From NCBI GenBank assembly GCA_002049455.2, contig KV918781.1:310001-374000 (forward strand): DNA of 64,000 nt. Reading direction: 5' to 3'. The DNA comes from Porphyra umbilicalis (Eukaryota; Rhodophyta; Bangiophyceae; Bangiales; Bangiaceae). Positions 12,457 through 24,480 of the stretch are shown here, piece after piece (the stretch's first letter is position 1; each line of letters begins with the position of its first letter). The notes beneath the pieces were generated by a model, which was not told the origin of the DNA, made no database searches, and saw only the letters and a program-made list of their open reading frames with translations. Made by a program: the position numbers and the translations under genes.

Positions 12457-13491
12457 TCACAGCAGTGGCGACGCGCGGCCCGAAGGCGTCGCTGTCTTGA
12501 CCGGTGCGCCCTCCGGCACAGCCGCCGCCTGAACATCTGGCGTCACCGCCAGCCCGGTCGCCGCCTCTGCGGCCGGCGGCGCCCCCCCCCCACCGACCGC
12601 GAGCCCGTCCGCATCTGACACGGCACGTGCAGTCGCCGGCACGGGCGCCGGCGCCGCCACGGCCGCGACGGCGGCAATGGCGTCGAGGCGCGTCATGCCC
12701 CCGGCTTCGATCGCCGCCCACGCGGCGAGCGCTGTTGCGTGCGCGGCCGCATGCCGGACCGCCTCAGCTGGAACGGCAGTGGCGGTGGCAGTTGCCGTCG
12801 GGTCTCCGCCGGTGGTTGGTGCCGCGACGGGCCGTGCGGCACCTGGTGTACTGCGGACAGCGGCTCGACGCGGAGTGGGGGAGGGTGGGATCTCTCCGCT
12901 GTGGCCGCCAGTGTCAACGCCGCCACGGAATTTCTGGTAGTGCGTTGTGTCTGTGTTCTTTGCGTCGGAGAGTGGTCCCGCTGCGGCGAATGTCACGCGC
13001 GCAAGCTCCCCACCGCGGCGGAATCCCCACGCCTTATCCGTATAGGAAGATCCCGAGTCGGTCTTTGCGGGGCCGGTAATGCAGCTGTCGATGCCGCTAC
13101 CGCTGCTACAGTCGTCACCCTCCTTGGCGGGCGGCGCGGCGCCCCCCCCTTTGCCACCGCCACTAGTAGCCCCAACCACCGCGCCGTCCATAGCCGCCGC
13201 TGCGCCGCCGTCACCGCTTGCGGTACTGTCCGCTGTACACGGCGTAGTGGCGCCAACCGATAAGACCTTGTCATTGCGACAACCCGTCATCCCGACGGAA
13301 GCGGCAGCAGTGGAGCGAATGGAGGCGTTCGAGGTGGAGCTACGAGCCGAACCATCGTCTTGATCGATCTTCGCATCCGTGTGCTGGGCGGTTGGACGGG
13401 TGCAGCTGGTCATGCTGCTCGTGGTGATGCCGGTCGAGGGGGAAGGGAGAGGAAGTGCGTCTGGGGAGGTGTTGCCCGCGTCGCCGTTCAT
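12457..13491 (-). CDS. Hypothetical Ser/Thr/Ala-rich protein
   Basis: An uninterrupted frame of 344 residues from the first ATG (MNGDAGNTSPDALPLPSPST). Unlike the GC-biased shadow ORFs nearby, it uses Asp, Asn, Lys, Tyr and Met freely and reads as one low-complexity but balanced protein. The N-terminal half is rich in Ser/Thr with scattered Cys (residues about 30-140). In the middle lies a more ordered segment (SYTDKAWGFRRGGELARVTF). The C-terminal third is Ala/Val-rich. There is no signal peptide or transmembrane segment and I recognise no domain. It could be an exon of a larger gene: another frame on the same strand at about 13563-14150 also reads plausibly. Confidence rests on composition only. 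Confidence 0.4.
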   Translation of the reverse strand: MNGDAGNTSPDALPLPSPSTGITTSSMTSCTRPTAQHTDAKIDQDDGSARSSTSNASIRSTAAASVGMTGCRNDKVLSVGATTPCTADSTASGDGGAAAAMDGAVVGATSGGGKGGGAAPPAKEGDDCSSGSGIDSCITGPAKTDSGSSYTDKAWGFRRGGELARVTFAAAGPLSDAKNTDTTHYQKFRGGVDTGGHSGEIPPSPTPRRAAVRSTPGAARPVAAPTTGGDPTATATATAVPAEAVRHAAAHATALAAWAAIEAGGMTRLDAIAAVAAVAAPAPVPATARAVSDADGLAVGGGGAPPAAEAATGLAVTPDVQAAAVPEGAPVKTATPSGRASPLL

Positions 13492-16408
13492 GACACAGAA
13501 CGCGGTAGGTGTTGCCAAAGCGGTGTGGAGGTCCAGTAGAGGTGGGTAGGGAGCACGGGACGTTAGGTGAGGAGGTGTACGCTCACCGCAGATAAAAGAC
13601 CCACAGCGAGGTGAGGTAGTGGTCTCTCGCTCACACGTACGATCCGTGTCACCGCAGCATGCACCAAGAGGTTCTGGGATCCCACAGGGAGGACGGTGGT
13701 GCTCTTGTATTGGGGAGCTCCTCCTACATACCGGCGGAGCGGCGCTGTGCAGGGGTCGCTGCCCCGGCTGTCGACCCGCTCCTCGCCTCCGTGCGCCCCG
13801 CCCAGCGCCAATCGAATATCCTCACCAATACAGATTGAGATTGCCCTGCACCTCCCGGCCGAGGGGTAAAAGGACACGCCCTCCGTCTGCACCACCCGAG
13901 CCGGGGGCAGCCCGAGCTCAAGCGCCTGACACATGCCTCCAGTCCGTGAGATGATCGACTCAGACCGCAAGACGTCACCCGCAGGAACAATACCGATGGC
14001 TTCAGGGCTTGAAGAGTCTCCTCCCTTCGCTTGCTGAAGCTGAATACGGCCATCAGCCACCTGGAAGCCCCTCAGCGCTTGTGCTAAAATCCAAGGGGCT
14101 ACAATGCGCCCCAAGCATGAACCAATGAAAGAAACGGGCGACGGGCGCGCCGTTGTTTGACGGGGACCTCGGGAGGTTAGGCAACAGAAGCAGGATCGAT
14201 CGGCGAGGCGACGGCCGCGGCCGACCACTCTTCCCTTTGACACACGGCCCATAATACCCTTTCGTCTCCCTGATGCGATATCAGAGTCCATTCGGTCCCG
14301 TTGCCAGGCTTTTTGTGGGGGCGGCGCCAGCGGCACTCTATGTGTCTGCCAGTAGCCGCTCCTGTCCCTGTTTTGTTCCGACTTTTGATTCTGCCGCGTA
14401 GGGCCACACAGGCCGTACAATAGCACATACAAGGGTTGAGGTCTGTGCGCACCGCCCATCCCAAGCGGGGGGCGTGTGGCGGGTTCGTCGCGCCCACTCC
14501 GGCGCACCGAGGAAATGGAATCGTGCCCTTCTGCAATTCCACTGTGTCCACTTTTGGCGACACGGAGGCCCGGCCGTCGAATCGCAATAGTGTGTCTCGA
14601 ATCGCATCAGAGACGCGCGCCATTCAGGCACCCGCCCAGATTTTGGCAGGCGATCAATCAGTGGGATTGGGATCTAGATGAATTCTTGAGCGGGCACTGC
14701 GTCGCTCGCCACGTCCGCCTGCCCGCCCCCCATGGGGCGGGGGCCCCCGGTCGGGCGCACCCCGAGCCGCCTCCCGCACCGAGGCTTCGCGCGTGTGCCC
14801 GCGGGTGCTGCGGAAGCGGTGCGCCGCCGCCGCCGCGCACCCGCGGCCGCGACGCCGACGGCGGCTCGGTGGGGGCACGGCGGCGAGGCAGGCGCCGGCG
14901 CCGAGCGCCACGCCGACGATGGGGATGCAGGGCTTTCCTCTGGTGCAAAGGACGTGGGAGCGCGTGATGACTGGGTGGGGGGGGGTTCAAAGCCCCGCGC
15001 GGTCGTCCCGCTGGTCCGCCGTCCACTCGCGTGGTCTGCGTGGCGGAAACTGCGCAAGGGCGATTGTACGGGGCTCCCGTGGTGGCCGCCCTGTGGTGTG
15101 GGTGAGAAAGGGGTGGGAAAAAGACAAAGATGCTGTTTTGGTGTGGCGAGACAGTGGCGTAGGTGTAGGTGGCACTGTGTCTGAGCAGCGTTGCCTCTTG
15201 TCAGAGCACCTTCAGAAGATGCACGTGACGCTCTTGTCACTCTTTGGTCGTGTGAAAAGGGTTTTGTCGTTTCGCAAGTCCAGGGTGTGTTCGCGAACGC
15301 GCTTTCAGCATTTCAACTTGTCTGACCAAGGAGTCCCAGCTTCGCTAAATTTTCGGGTGAACCGGTTTCCCCCCCCGCCCCTCGGCCTCGACGGCGCCGT
15401 GGACCCGCTCGCCGCGCTGCGTGACCGGCGCCCGCGCGTTTTCTCATCCCCAGCTATTTGCGGCGCTAACCCGTGGGGCATCGGCGGCGTGGCGACCCCG
15501 CGCCCCCCCCCCCCCCCGCCTCCGCTACCGCACCCCCGTCCGCCGGCTCCCCCCTCCTGTGCCAATCAACGTTTGCCATCCGCGGGAAATACGCCACGTG
15601 TTCCCACAGCCCTATAGAAGCTCCGCTAAAAAAGCTTCCTGGTGACGTCACGTCATGACGTGGACGGAGGCGGCTGCGCCGCCGACGCCCGCGAGCGCGG
15701 CCGTTTTCTGCCGCGGGGCGCCGCGCGCGCGCGCGGTCGGCCGGCGGGGGCGGGGGCGGATCACACCAGCGCCCTGCTGCCGACGACCGATACAGGCGGG
15801 GGGGGAGGGGGGGCACGACACCGGCCGCCCCGTGGGCGGCCTTGAAGATGACCGTGTTTGCCGACGGCCGACGCTGCCTGGTGTTGGGGGGGGGGGGGGG
15901 GCGCCTGTGGGCTCGAGCCAACCCCCTTTGCCCCCCGTGCCGGAGCGGGGTCGGATCTCAAACGGACCACCGCGGACAACGCTGGGTGGGGGGAGTGGGG
16001 ACGGGACAAGGACCGTTGCCACCCGTCCGTGGGACTTGTGCGCGCAGGCCCGACGCCGATGTGGGTGGGGGCGGGAGACCGAGCCGTTGTCCTGCACCGG
16101 CAAGGCCTCAGCCTACGGAGGACTCGGGGGCGGCGCCCACCAACCTTCGTGCCCGGCCCCGCAAGGACGCTGAAACCAAGAGAGAAGAGCCTCGATTTCT
16201 CCGGGCGACTGTGTCATGCACCCACCCGCGCCAGCCGGCGGGTGTTGGGGAGCCAAGTGAGGGCCCACGCGGGTGGCGGCGGTGCCACGCCAAGGCACCC
16301 ACGACAGCGCCGTGCAGTCATCCATGAAAAACCCACCAAAAAAGTCAAGTCACGCATCGGCACCGCCGCGACGGACCGCGTGGCCCGCACCGCCACCGGC
16401 CCCGACCA
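13492..16408. other. Intergenic with G/C runs
   Basis: A minus-strand frame at about 13563-14150 (KGGDSSSPEAIGIVPAGDVL) could be an exon but has no partner or motif. The remainder (14650-16200) is GC-rich, with G-runs near 15888-15901 and a C-run near 15505. No gene recognised. Confidence 0.35.
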
Positions 16409-18487
16409 TCAGTCGACGACGCGGATCCGCACGGTGCGGGCGTAGTTCTTGGTGGCGCGCTTGGCCCACGGCTTGGCGCGCACGAGCATCAGGTGCCCCT
16501 TCTTGTACCCCCTCCACGGCGCCCAGTAGTTCTGGCGGTCGCCCGTCAGGGACCACCGCGGGAACCACTCGGTACGCACATGGGCCTTGTTGACCAAAAA
16601 GGCTACCGCCTGCACCTTGACGTTGCCCTTCGTCGACGCCTCAATGGTGAAGCCCATGGGGTAGTGCGACCGCGAGACGGTGTTGACCGCCGACATGGAG
16701 AGGGTGTCGGCGCGCACGCCACGGGTGTCGACCACATAAAAGCCCTTGATGCCCACCCACAGGCGGCGCTTGGCCGGCGACGGCGACAGCGTCGGCGACG
16801 GCGTCGGCTCTGGCGTTGGGGACACCGTTGGGGGCGACTGTGGAAGACGCTGCGGCAGGTCAAGGTACATACTCGACGTGAGTGGCGGTGGCGTCATGCC
16901 ATTGGTAAACTCCTTGGGCACCATCTCCCCACCCGTGAAGCGGGACTCTCCAGACGCGGTGCCGTCTTTAGTGCACGGCTCCACCACACACTTGCCGAGG
17001 GAGTTCACGGACGAGACGCACCGGTCGGCGAAGCGGGTGCCGATGCCAGTATTGAAGGGCCGGGGCGCCGTGGCCTCCAGGGGGGAGCCGCCGGAGATGC
17101 GCACGTAGGAGCAATCGTAATCTGCAGGGGGGCAGTGTAGGTGAACGGGGATACATAAAAAACCAGTGGGCCACAACGCAATCCACAAGGCGACAGGCAC
17201 GAGCGGGGGCGTCAGATAACGAGCTGCGAAGCGCAAGCGTGATGCTGTCACCTGCCGGCACGCAGCGATCGACCCCCCCAATTGTGGACACGGCCAAGCA
17301 GCAGGCACGGGACAGCAGGGACAATAACTTCAACAGGAGCGAAAAACGTACAGTCACCAAAGCTGGACAGCACGGGGCGCCGCAGCGGCTTATTGTCCCG
17401 CACACCACCATACCAAGCCTGTGGCAGACCAATGGTCGGCAGAAACAGGCACGTGCAAGCCAAGGGAGAGCAAGTACAAGGCCGACAGCAGCGGTGTGTC
17501 AGCCAATGTCGCTAGCAGAGTCCTTCCATCCCGCTCCACACCAGCCATCTGGCGTCAAGACAGACCATGTGACCACTCCACCAGTTCACGCCGTCCATCT
17601 CCTCCTCCCCAACGTACAAAGCTCAGGACATAGTCGCCATCAGGTACCACCTTGGGCACCTCCATATGCTCACTAAACGCCTGCGCCCACTTCTCATCGA
17701 GGCGATCGTCGATGCACAGCTTCCGGCGGTTCTCTGCCGAGCACACAAAGCGCCCAGCCGACCAGCACCCCCACCGGAAGGCGAAGTGTTCGTGCGCGAC
17801 CGGGTCGTTCATTCGAGTGACGGGCACAAGTGCCCACCGCACAAAGCCACCCTGAAAACAGAAAGCGCAAAGTGACACACGCGCAGTGGACGACATCCAA
17901 CGGGTGGTTGATACAGGAGCGCGGAACCATGTCATGCCGCATGTCAGCATTCCTGTGGTCTGAACAACACCACCTCGACAAGCCGATGATTGAACAGAAA
18001 CGAGATAGTGCACACCGCCCACATCGATGGCTCAACTCTTGCTACCCCCCCACGCACATACGCCCGCTCTTGCTCGGGGCCCACCGAGCCAGTGAGTGCC
18101 CCAATCCCACGAACCCGTACACGCTGTCAAGCAGCGCTGTGGCCGAAGCAGTGGTCAGCAACGAGGTACAGAGGCGCCACAGGGGTGAAGCAGGGTCACA
18201 CGTACCTCATGGTTGTTGCGGGCCCACCTCACGGTCACGGTTTGACCACGGTGGTAGGTCGCCGCTGGTTCCTGCGGTGACGACCCAACGCCGTGGGTGC
18301 GAAGCATGACGTTTGGGCACGGCCCCGGGCAGTTGCGAAAGGCGTGGCGCGGGCCCCCGACACGGCAGTCGGTGGTGTAGGATATGGAGAGGGGCACCGT
18401 CATAGACGTATGGGCGGTCACCGGGAGGGGGATGACGGCGCAAACAAGGGCGACCACCACTGCCGTCACGGTCGACGATATCCGCAT
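16409..18487 (-). CDS. Secreted LPMO-like copper oxygenase with Ig-like domain, paralogue 2
   Basis: Predicted exons are 18487-18206, 17851 to about 17566, and 17121-16409, giving about 426 residues. The end of exon 2 is the least certain point (donors at 17590 or 17566 both keep frame). A 25-residue signal peptide ends PVTA before His26, so the mature protein starts His-Thr-Ser-Met as in the first copy. RNNHE joined to GGFVRWALVPV rebuilds the second conserved His motif, and exon 3 opens with DYDCSYVRI, matching the Tyr/Cys motif of the paralogue. CPGPCP is conserved too. A Pro/Thr linker (PTVSPTPEPTPSPTLSPSP) leads to an Ig-like domain ending ARTVRIRVVD. The intron before the Tyr/Cys motif is phase 1 in both genes; the intron inside the NNHE motif is found only here. 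Same inferred role as the first copy. Confidence 0.8.
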
Positions 18488-20325
18488 CCTGCGGCCCAGG
18501 CGGTGGCTGGCCACCATTGTCGGACTCAGGGGAGGCGGAGGTGGGAGCGAACGAGACAGCGCGAAGGGCTCAGGAATACGAGTGGCCACCAGTGCGGCAG
18601 CAGCTGCTATGACCACGACGGCCGTGACAGTGATGAAGGAGGCGACAAGACGACGGGAGACGGGGCCGGTCGGCTGCCCAACAAGTCTGCCCGTCCTGTT
18701 CGCCAGGTCCCGACGCCTGTGGCGTCATCTTAAAACCTCCCACCCCTGCTCCCACCCAGGCCGTCGCTGAGTTCTCCCCCCCCCCTCATTATCTCCGTCC
18801 CAGTAGTCCCCGTGCGAGGTGCGCCACCGCAGCGCGGGAGCGGGTCTGCTACAGGAGCAAAAAAGCGGATGACGTAATACCAGTGCCCGCTGGCCTTCCA
18901 TCGTGCCTCTCGTTCTTGGTCATTGGGATGTGCTTCCGCCAGTTGCCGCCGCTAGCCCCGTGGCAAGCGGTCACCCGCACTCGCCTCCCTCCGTCGGCAG
19001 CTGCCTGCCATGCAACAGGCCGCGGCGGCACCGCCGCGTCCGCCGCTGCTCGTCGGTAGCCAGGCCCGCAAGGTGGGGCCAAATGCACCCGCCGCCGGAC
19101 GCGCCAGCCCCCACACACGTGGCGCATCCCCACCGCCGGCGGTGCGTCGGAGGGGGCGCGACGGGCATCTCGTGGCGAGGCCCAACTGAGAACGCAAGGG
19201 AACAGGGCCAACGGCAGGGAACGCGTGCCGCATGACGTAATGCAGAGGGCGCGTGATGGACAAGCACCCTGCAGCGGTAGCCAGCGAGGGAAGGGAGGGG
19301 GAAAGCCAAGAGAGGTGACCGGGCCCCGTGGTTGAGGACTCCTGCCTCGTGCCTAAAAAAATGAGGGAGAGACGGGAAACGGCACGGGGGATATGGAGAC
19401 TCGAGGATGTCAAGGTAGGCCACGGGGGCGGGCGGGGTGGCAGCCCAGGGAAAGCGCAGGGGCGGCCCCACAGCAGCAGGGCACCGTGGGTGAGTGCAGG
19501 GAACAAGGAGGTAGGGCCACCAAGCTGAGGTGGCTTGTGTGGGCGAGTGATTATTTCGGGCCACCGGGTTGACAGTGGGCGACGTGGGATGCCGGGGGAG
19601 GGATGACACCAGGCAGAGGCACGCGGCAACACCGGCAACCCGTTGCCCGCCGCCAAGTGCTTGCGTGCCGGCACAATTGGGTCCAGAACCATGCAAACGG
19701 GTGTCAAGAGTCACGACACGTGGACCACAGTGTGCCGACAAGCCCTGAATCAGCGACAAGTGCCGCAGACGTGGCGCGAGCCCCGCCCGCGCGCGTGCCC
19801 CCACCGCCGCAGCGGGGGTCTCGGCGCGCCACGCGGGGCGTCGCCCCGCCGGCAGCAAACGCACGCGCACCCCCCCGCGTGGCAGAACCGCAACGGCACG
19901 CGCGCTGCGTGGCGCCGCGCCAGCGCCGGTGCGCGCCCCCCGCGCAACCGGCCCCCAACGGCGCTTCACCCGGGACTGCGAGGCGGCTCGCGGCGTACCG
20001 CTGCGCACGTTGGCGGCGCCGCGTGGCGGCGCACGGGGAGGGCGTCTGCGCGCCAGAGGGGCCGAGCAGAGGCCCGTGGGGGGGCGCAGCTCTGGGCGGC
20101 GGCGGTCAATTGGACAATGGGGTGGCCGGCGGCGGCGCCGCCCCTCCCCTGGCGCCCACCCCCCTCTCCCCACAAGAGTTCGAGGACCTCCTACCCGCCG
20201 CTGGCACCCGGCATGGACGGGGGTGCGTCGGACGAAAACAGAGGACAGGGGGCTGCCGAGCATCACGGCACACCCGAAAAAAGGAGGAAGCGCAGTCTTG
20301 CATTTTCTGTCAGGAAGCATGTCCC
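18488..20325. other. Intergenic
   Basis: The promoter region of the preceding minus-strand gene should lie just above 18488. TTTTAAG on the minus strand near 18730 is a weak TATA candidate, about 240 bp from the ATG. Beyond this I see only GC-biased ORFs without motifs. Confidence 0.35.
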
Positions 20326-22465
20326 TCAATTCCCTTCCGGCAGCGCCGTCCGGCACGTTACGTTCCAGGTGTCCACGTCGCGCACCTCCACACTTTGGGG
20401 CGCAAACGTCCACACGTAGCGGCCGTCGCCCATGGCGGCCACGCGGGAGACGGCGGCCACCCGGCGGCCCGCCGTGCGCGCGCGGCCGGCGTGGGCGACG
20501 GCGGCCACGGTGGGGAGCCCCTCCCCCCCCGGGTCCACGCGGAGCGCCACCGCATCGACGGCGCCGTCCCACACGCCGAGTCCATCCAGCGGGGCCACGA
20601 CCAGCCGTCGACCGGGGAGGTACACCAACCCCCCGTAGGCGCCCGACCCCGACCAGGCCGACGTGACGCCAGTGGCGGGGCGGGCGGGGGGGGGCGGCGG
20701 CGTCCACGTGGCGACCACCGACGGGTTGGCGGGCGCGCTGCCGTCGGCCGCCGCCGCCGGCACGGTGAGGAGGAAGGCGGTGGCGGTCAGGTCCGACGCG
20801 CGTCGCCCCGCCGCCTGCCCGAGGCCGAGCAGCAGCGCCGGGCCGAGCGGGTACAGGTGGTGACAAAAGCCCGGCAGGGTGAGGGCGCCGCGCGTGACCA
20901 TGCGGGACGGGTCTCGGACGTCGATAAAGGTCACGGCGCGGGGGGAGAGGACGGCGGCAACGTCCCCGACGTACCGCACGGCGACCACGGCCTTGCCGTC
21001 CCCACCGACCGCCACGGAGCCCAGTGGCACGAGCGAGGGGCCCCGCAGCGCCAGGGCCGTCAGGGTCAGTGACACGGTCACGGCCGTTGCGGTCGCTCCC
21101 GCCCGCCCCTCGCTGGTGGTTGCCACAAACCACACGCCCGCGCGCTCGTGAAAATCCGACCCTTGATGCAGCCGCCCGGCAATGGTCGCCGACGCAACGT
21201 ACCGGGCGCCCCCGCCCGCCGTGTCAAACGCGTGCACGTCGGTCGTGCGGGCGCCCCCCCCCCCCCCCCCCCCCATCCGGGTCAAACGCCGTCGTCGCGA
21301 CGAGCCACCCCGTCGCCGACGCGATTGACAGCGCGTCGCCCGAGACGACGGCGGTAGCGTCTGGGGCGGGCCCGCCGCCGCCACCGCCGCCGCCACCCCC
21401 GTCGTCGACCTCGGCAATTGGCAGCGAGAGGGTGGTCGTCAGGGCCCACCCCGCAAACCCCCGCGGCCGGTACGTGCGCGCGCACGGCACGAGCGGCGTG
21501 GTCGTCGGAGCCGAGCGGCGGCCCCGCCGGTCGCGCCGCGTCACCGTAACCGTCGGCACCCAATCCGCGTCGGCCGTCGCGGCGGCGGCCGCGCGCACCG
21601 CCGCGGCGCCGCCGTCAATGCGCCCCCGCGGGTCGTCGGATGGCCGCCACAGCTGCCCGTCGAGGGGGGTGTGGACGGTCAGCCGCGCGGCGCCGCCGAC
21701 CGACCGCGCGGCGGTGATGCCGCCGTCCACGTCGAGCGTCGACGTGACGGTCGGCGCGTCGGCGCGCGACGCGTCGACGCGCGTCAGGCGGGTCGTGGTT
21801 TGCCACGCGCCGCTGTCCCTCGTCGGGCTCCCAATGACGAGCACGGAGGAGCCGTCGACGAGGAGCCCCGACGGCCACGAGTCGAGCATCAGGGAGGCAG
21901 CGCGGACGGCGGTGGCCCCCCCGTCGGTGGCGGTGAGGACGTGGAGCACGTCGTCCTCAATCATGTACCGCACGGGCCCGCTGCCGACGACCGTACCGGC
22001 GTCGTGGGCGTCGGCAACGGGGGGGACCACCACCCCGCCGCGTCCCCACCGTCGGCGGCGCCCTCATCCGCGGCGCCCTCATCGGCGGCGCCCCCACCGG
22101 CGGCGCCCTCATCGACCGCATTGGCGGGGCCCGACCGCCACCCCTCCCAGTCCGTGGCCGCCGCCGCCGCAGCGGCGCGAAAGTAGTCGCCTTGCTCGCG
22201 GCACGAGCCAAACGGCTCGAGGGTGGGGGGGGGGGCGAGGGCGGGCGGCGCCGCCGACCTCCCCCACCCCACCGGCGGCGGCGGCGGTGGCGGCGGCGGG
22301 GGCGGCGCACGAGGCGGGCGCCACACCCGCCCCGCGGGCCCCGACGGGCGGCGCGCCCGCCGCGACCGCCGCGTCTGACCCGCCGGCGGCGGCCATGGCG
22401 ACGGGCAGGGCGACGGCGGCGGCGGCGACGGCGGCGGCAGCGGCGGCGGCAGCAGCGGCGCGCAT
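20326..22465 (-). pseudogene. Secreted beta-propeller protein (Beta_propel-like), frame broken at G/C runs
   Basis: The gene reads in pieces. A start at 22465 gives an Ala/Val signal peptide (ALPVAMAAAGG). A second frame then gives LEPFGSCREQGDYFRAAAAA, like the leading SC-EL-YL helix of PF09826-type proteins. A third frame from about 22030 gives RYMIEDDVLHVLTATDGG and SSVLVIGS, and a fourth from about 21250 gives TSEGRAG...VRYVGDVAAVLSP, FIDVRDPSRMVTRGALTLPG, HHLYPLGPALLLGLGQ, to a stop at 20326. These match the order of blades in the family (VTxRxVDPLFVIDLSDP, LKIPGFSTYLHPYG, LLLGIGQ). The frame changes fall at G/C runs near 22225-22235, 22019-22025 and 21254-21274 (21 C). Total span about 713 codons, a normal family length. 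Sequencing or assembly indels are as likely as true decay. The family is mainly prokaryotic as far as I know, so transfer is possible. Confidence 0.65.
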
Positions 22466-23559
22466 GCTCCACGGCGCGCGCGTGCCCCCGCCGGCGCCGC
22501 AGAACCACCGGCGAGGGGCGGACGCGGCTGGGGGGGCCCACCCCCCTCCGCCACCCCGCCGGCCCCGCCGGCGGCCGCTTTTGACCGCCGCGCGCCGCCG
22601 CCGCCCCCGCCGCCGACGGGCGCGCGCCGCGCCGCCGCGCGGCGGCAGCGCCAGGGACCGCGCGGCGGGGCGGGGGACCCCCCCCCCCCCCCCCGCCTCA
22701 CCCGCCGCCAGCCGCCACGGCGGCAATATGATGCGGCGGGCACCCCCCCCCCCCCCCCCCCCCCCCCCACCGCGGGGCCCGGGGACCCCCCGCCCACCGG
22801 CGCGCCCGCGCGGGCGTGCCCGCGGCGCCCGCGCGGGCGTGCCCGCGGCGCGCCGGGCGCGCCGCGGCGGCCGGGTCGACGGCGCCGCCGCGGCGCCGGC
22901 CGCAACGGCGCGACCGCCGTTGCGCCGTCACCGACCGTTGGTGGCACCCGTGCCGACCGTCGCGGCACACTGACGGGGGGGCGCCCGCCGCGGCGCGCCA
23001 GCGCGGCGGCGGTGGCGGCGGCGGCGGCGGCGGCGGCAATCGATAGAAAAACGACGTATCCATATGGAACGGGAGTCTGCACGGGAGTTCTGTTCGCGGG
23101 CCGGCTGGACGGGAGCCGATTCTGTTCACCCTTCATGATGGGGGCGGCGGGCGGTCACACCGTCAGATCAAGTCTATCGGTGTGCCATTTTGCCATCCGA
23201 TGGCCAAGGGCATCTCTATCGGGAGGTCATTTTGCCATATCCTGTGCCATATTGCTATCCTTCGTGCCAAATGTGCGCAGAATAGCCAGAAGGATAGCTA
23301 TAGCCATTCTTTGTGCCAAATACGTGGACCAATAGAACGACGAGCAACAGCGTCTCTCGAACGGGCGGGGGGTGCGCCATAGAGGCCGCCCCCGCGGCGC
23401 CGCCTTGCCGGGCAGCCGGACCCGCGCCCCACTCGCCGGCGCCAAGTGTGGCGGCTGGGGCGGCCGTCGCGGCCGCCAGCGCCGCGGACGGGGCGACCTT
23501 TCCACCCGCCTGTCCCGCCTCCCCCCACCGCCGCCGGCGCCACCGCGGGGCTAGACGCC
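22466..23559. other. GC-rich spacer with homopolymers and an AT-richer insert
   Basis: Holds CCG repeats, a 26-nt C-run (22743-22768) and, at about 23040-23340, an abruptly AT-richer insert with repeated GCCAT words and a short inverted pair (GCTATCCTTC and GAAGGATAGC). No gene is supported. Confidence 0.4.
22743..22768 (+). repeat. 26-nt C homopolymer
   Basis: A pure C tract upstream of the beta-propeller gene. It is the second-longest homopolymer in the window. Confidence 0.9.
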
Positions 23560-24480
23560 ATGGCCGTGCTGGGGCCGGCGCTGGCCGCCCAGACGACGGA
23601 CCTCTGGTCGCTGATTGGACAGGGCGCGGCGGCGGCGGCGTGGCGGCAGCGAACCCGCTTCCCCACCCCGGCGGCGGTGACGCTGTGGGCGGCGGCGGGG
23701 GGGCTCCTCGTCAAGGCGTCGGCGCTGTTTTGAGGGCGCGGGGGACGGCATTGCGCGGGCGCTGCTGGCGCGGACCGTCGGCTCGCCGCCGCCGGTGGAC
23801 GCACACGCGAGCGGCAACGGCAACGGCGGTGGCGACGGCGGCGGCGGCGGCGACGCCGACGCGCCCGTCCCCCCCGCCCTGCGCCCCGCCCGCGCCGTCT
23901 ATATGGGCGGCCTGCGCAGCAGCGATCACGGCCCCCGGGGCGCACCCCGCCGTCCACGCCCGCGGCGTCGGCTCCCTTGCCGCCGCCGCCTTTACCCCCC
24001 CCCCGACGCGGCCGCGGCCATTCCCGGCAACGGCAACGGCGGCGCCGCCCCCCCCCCCGCCGCCGCTGATGATACCATTGACGATGCGACCGCGGCCGCC
24101 GCCGTTGCGCCGCGTTTATGGACCCGCCTGCCGACGTGCGGGCGGCGGCGCGGGCGCTCCACGCCGCCTCGGCGGCGGCGCGGCCCGAGGCGGCGGCGGC
24201 GGCGGCGGTTGACGCTGCCCCGCCCGCCGCCCGGGCGCGCCTGCTGGGCGCGGCGGCCGGGGGGGGGGGCGCTGCCGAGGGGAGCGGCGCCGCCGCCGCC
24301 CCCGACGCGGCGGCGGCTCCCGGCGGCCGCGGCAGCCGCGGCAGCGGCCGCGGGGGGGTGCGTGGCGGACGCGGCGGCCGCGGCCGGGGGGGGCGGCCGC
24401 CCTGGCGGACCGCCGCGGGGGGGGGGGGGGGGTGGCTGCCGCGCGGCGGGCCGCCTCGGCCGCCCCCCGGGGCGGTCCCG
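23560..24480 (+). pseudogene. Frameshifted Ala-rich ORF, unidentified
   Basis: An ATG in good context (GACGCCATGG) starts MAVLGPALAAQTTDLWSLIG and runs 57 codons to a stop at 23733. Reading on in the neighbouring frame after a TTTT tract gives EGAGDGIARALLARTVG and then Gly/Asn-rich linkers (ASGNGNGGGDGGGGGD). Further frame changes at C-runs give RAVYMGGLRSSDHG, HARGVGSLAAAAF, DDTIDDATAAAAVAPR and MDPPADVRAAARALHAASAA. The pieces read like one Ala-rich protein broken by several single-base indels, as in the beta-propeller and phytase-like genes. I do not recognise the family, and the reading could be an artefact of GC bias. Confidence 0.3.
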
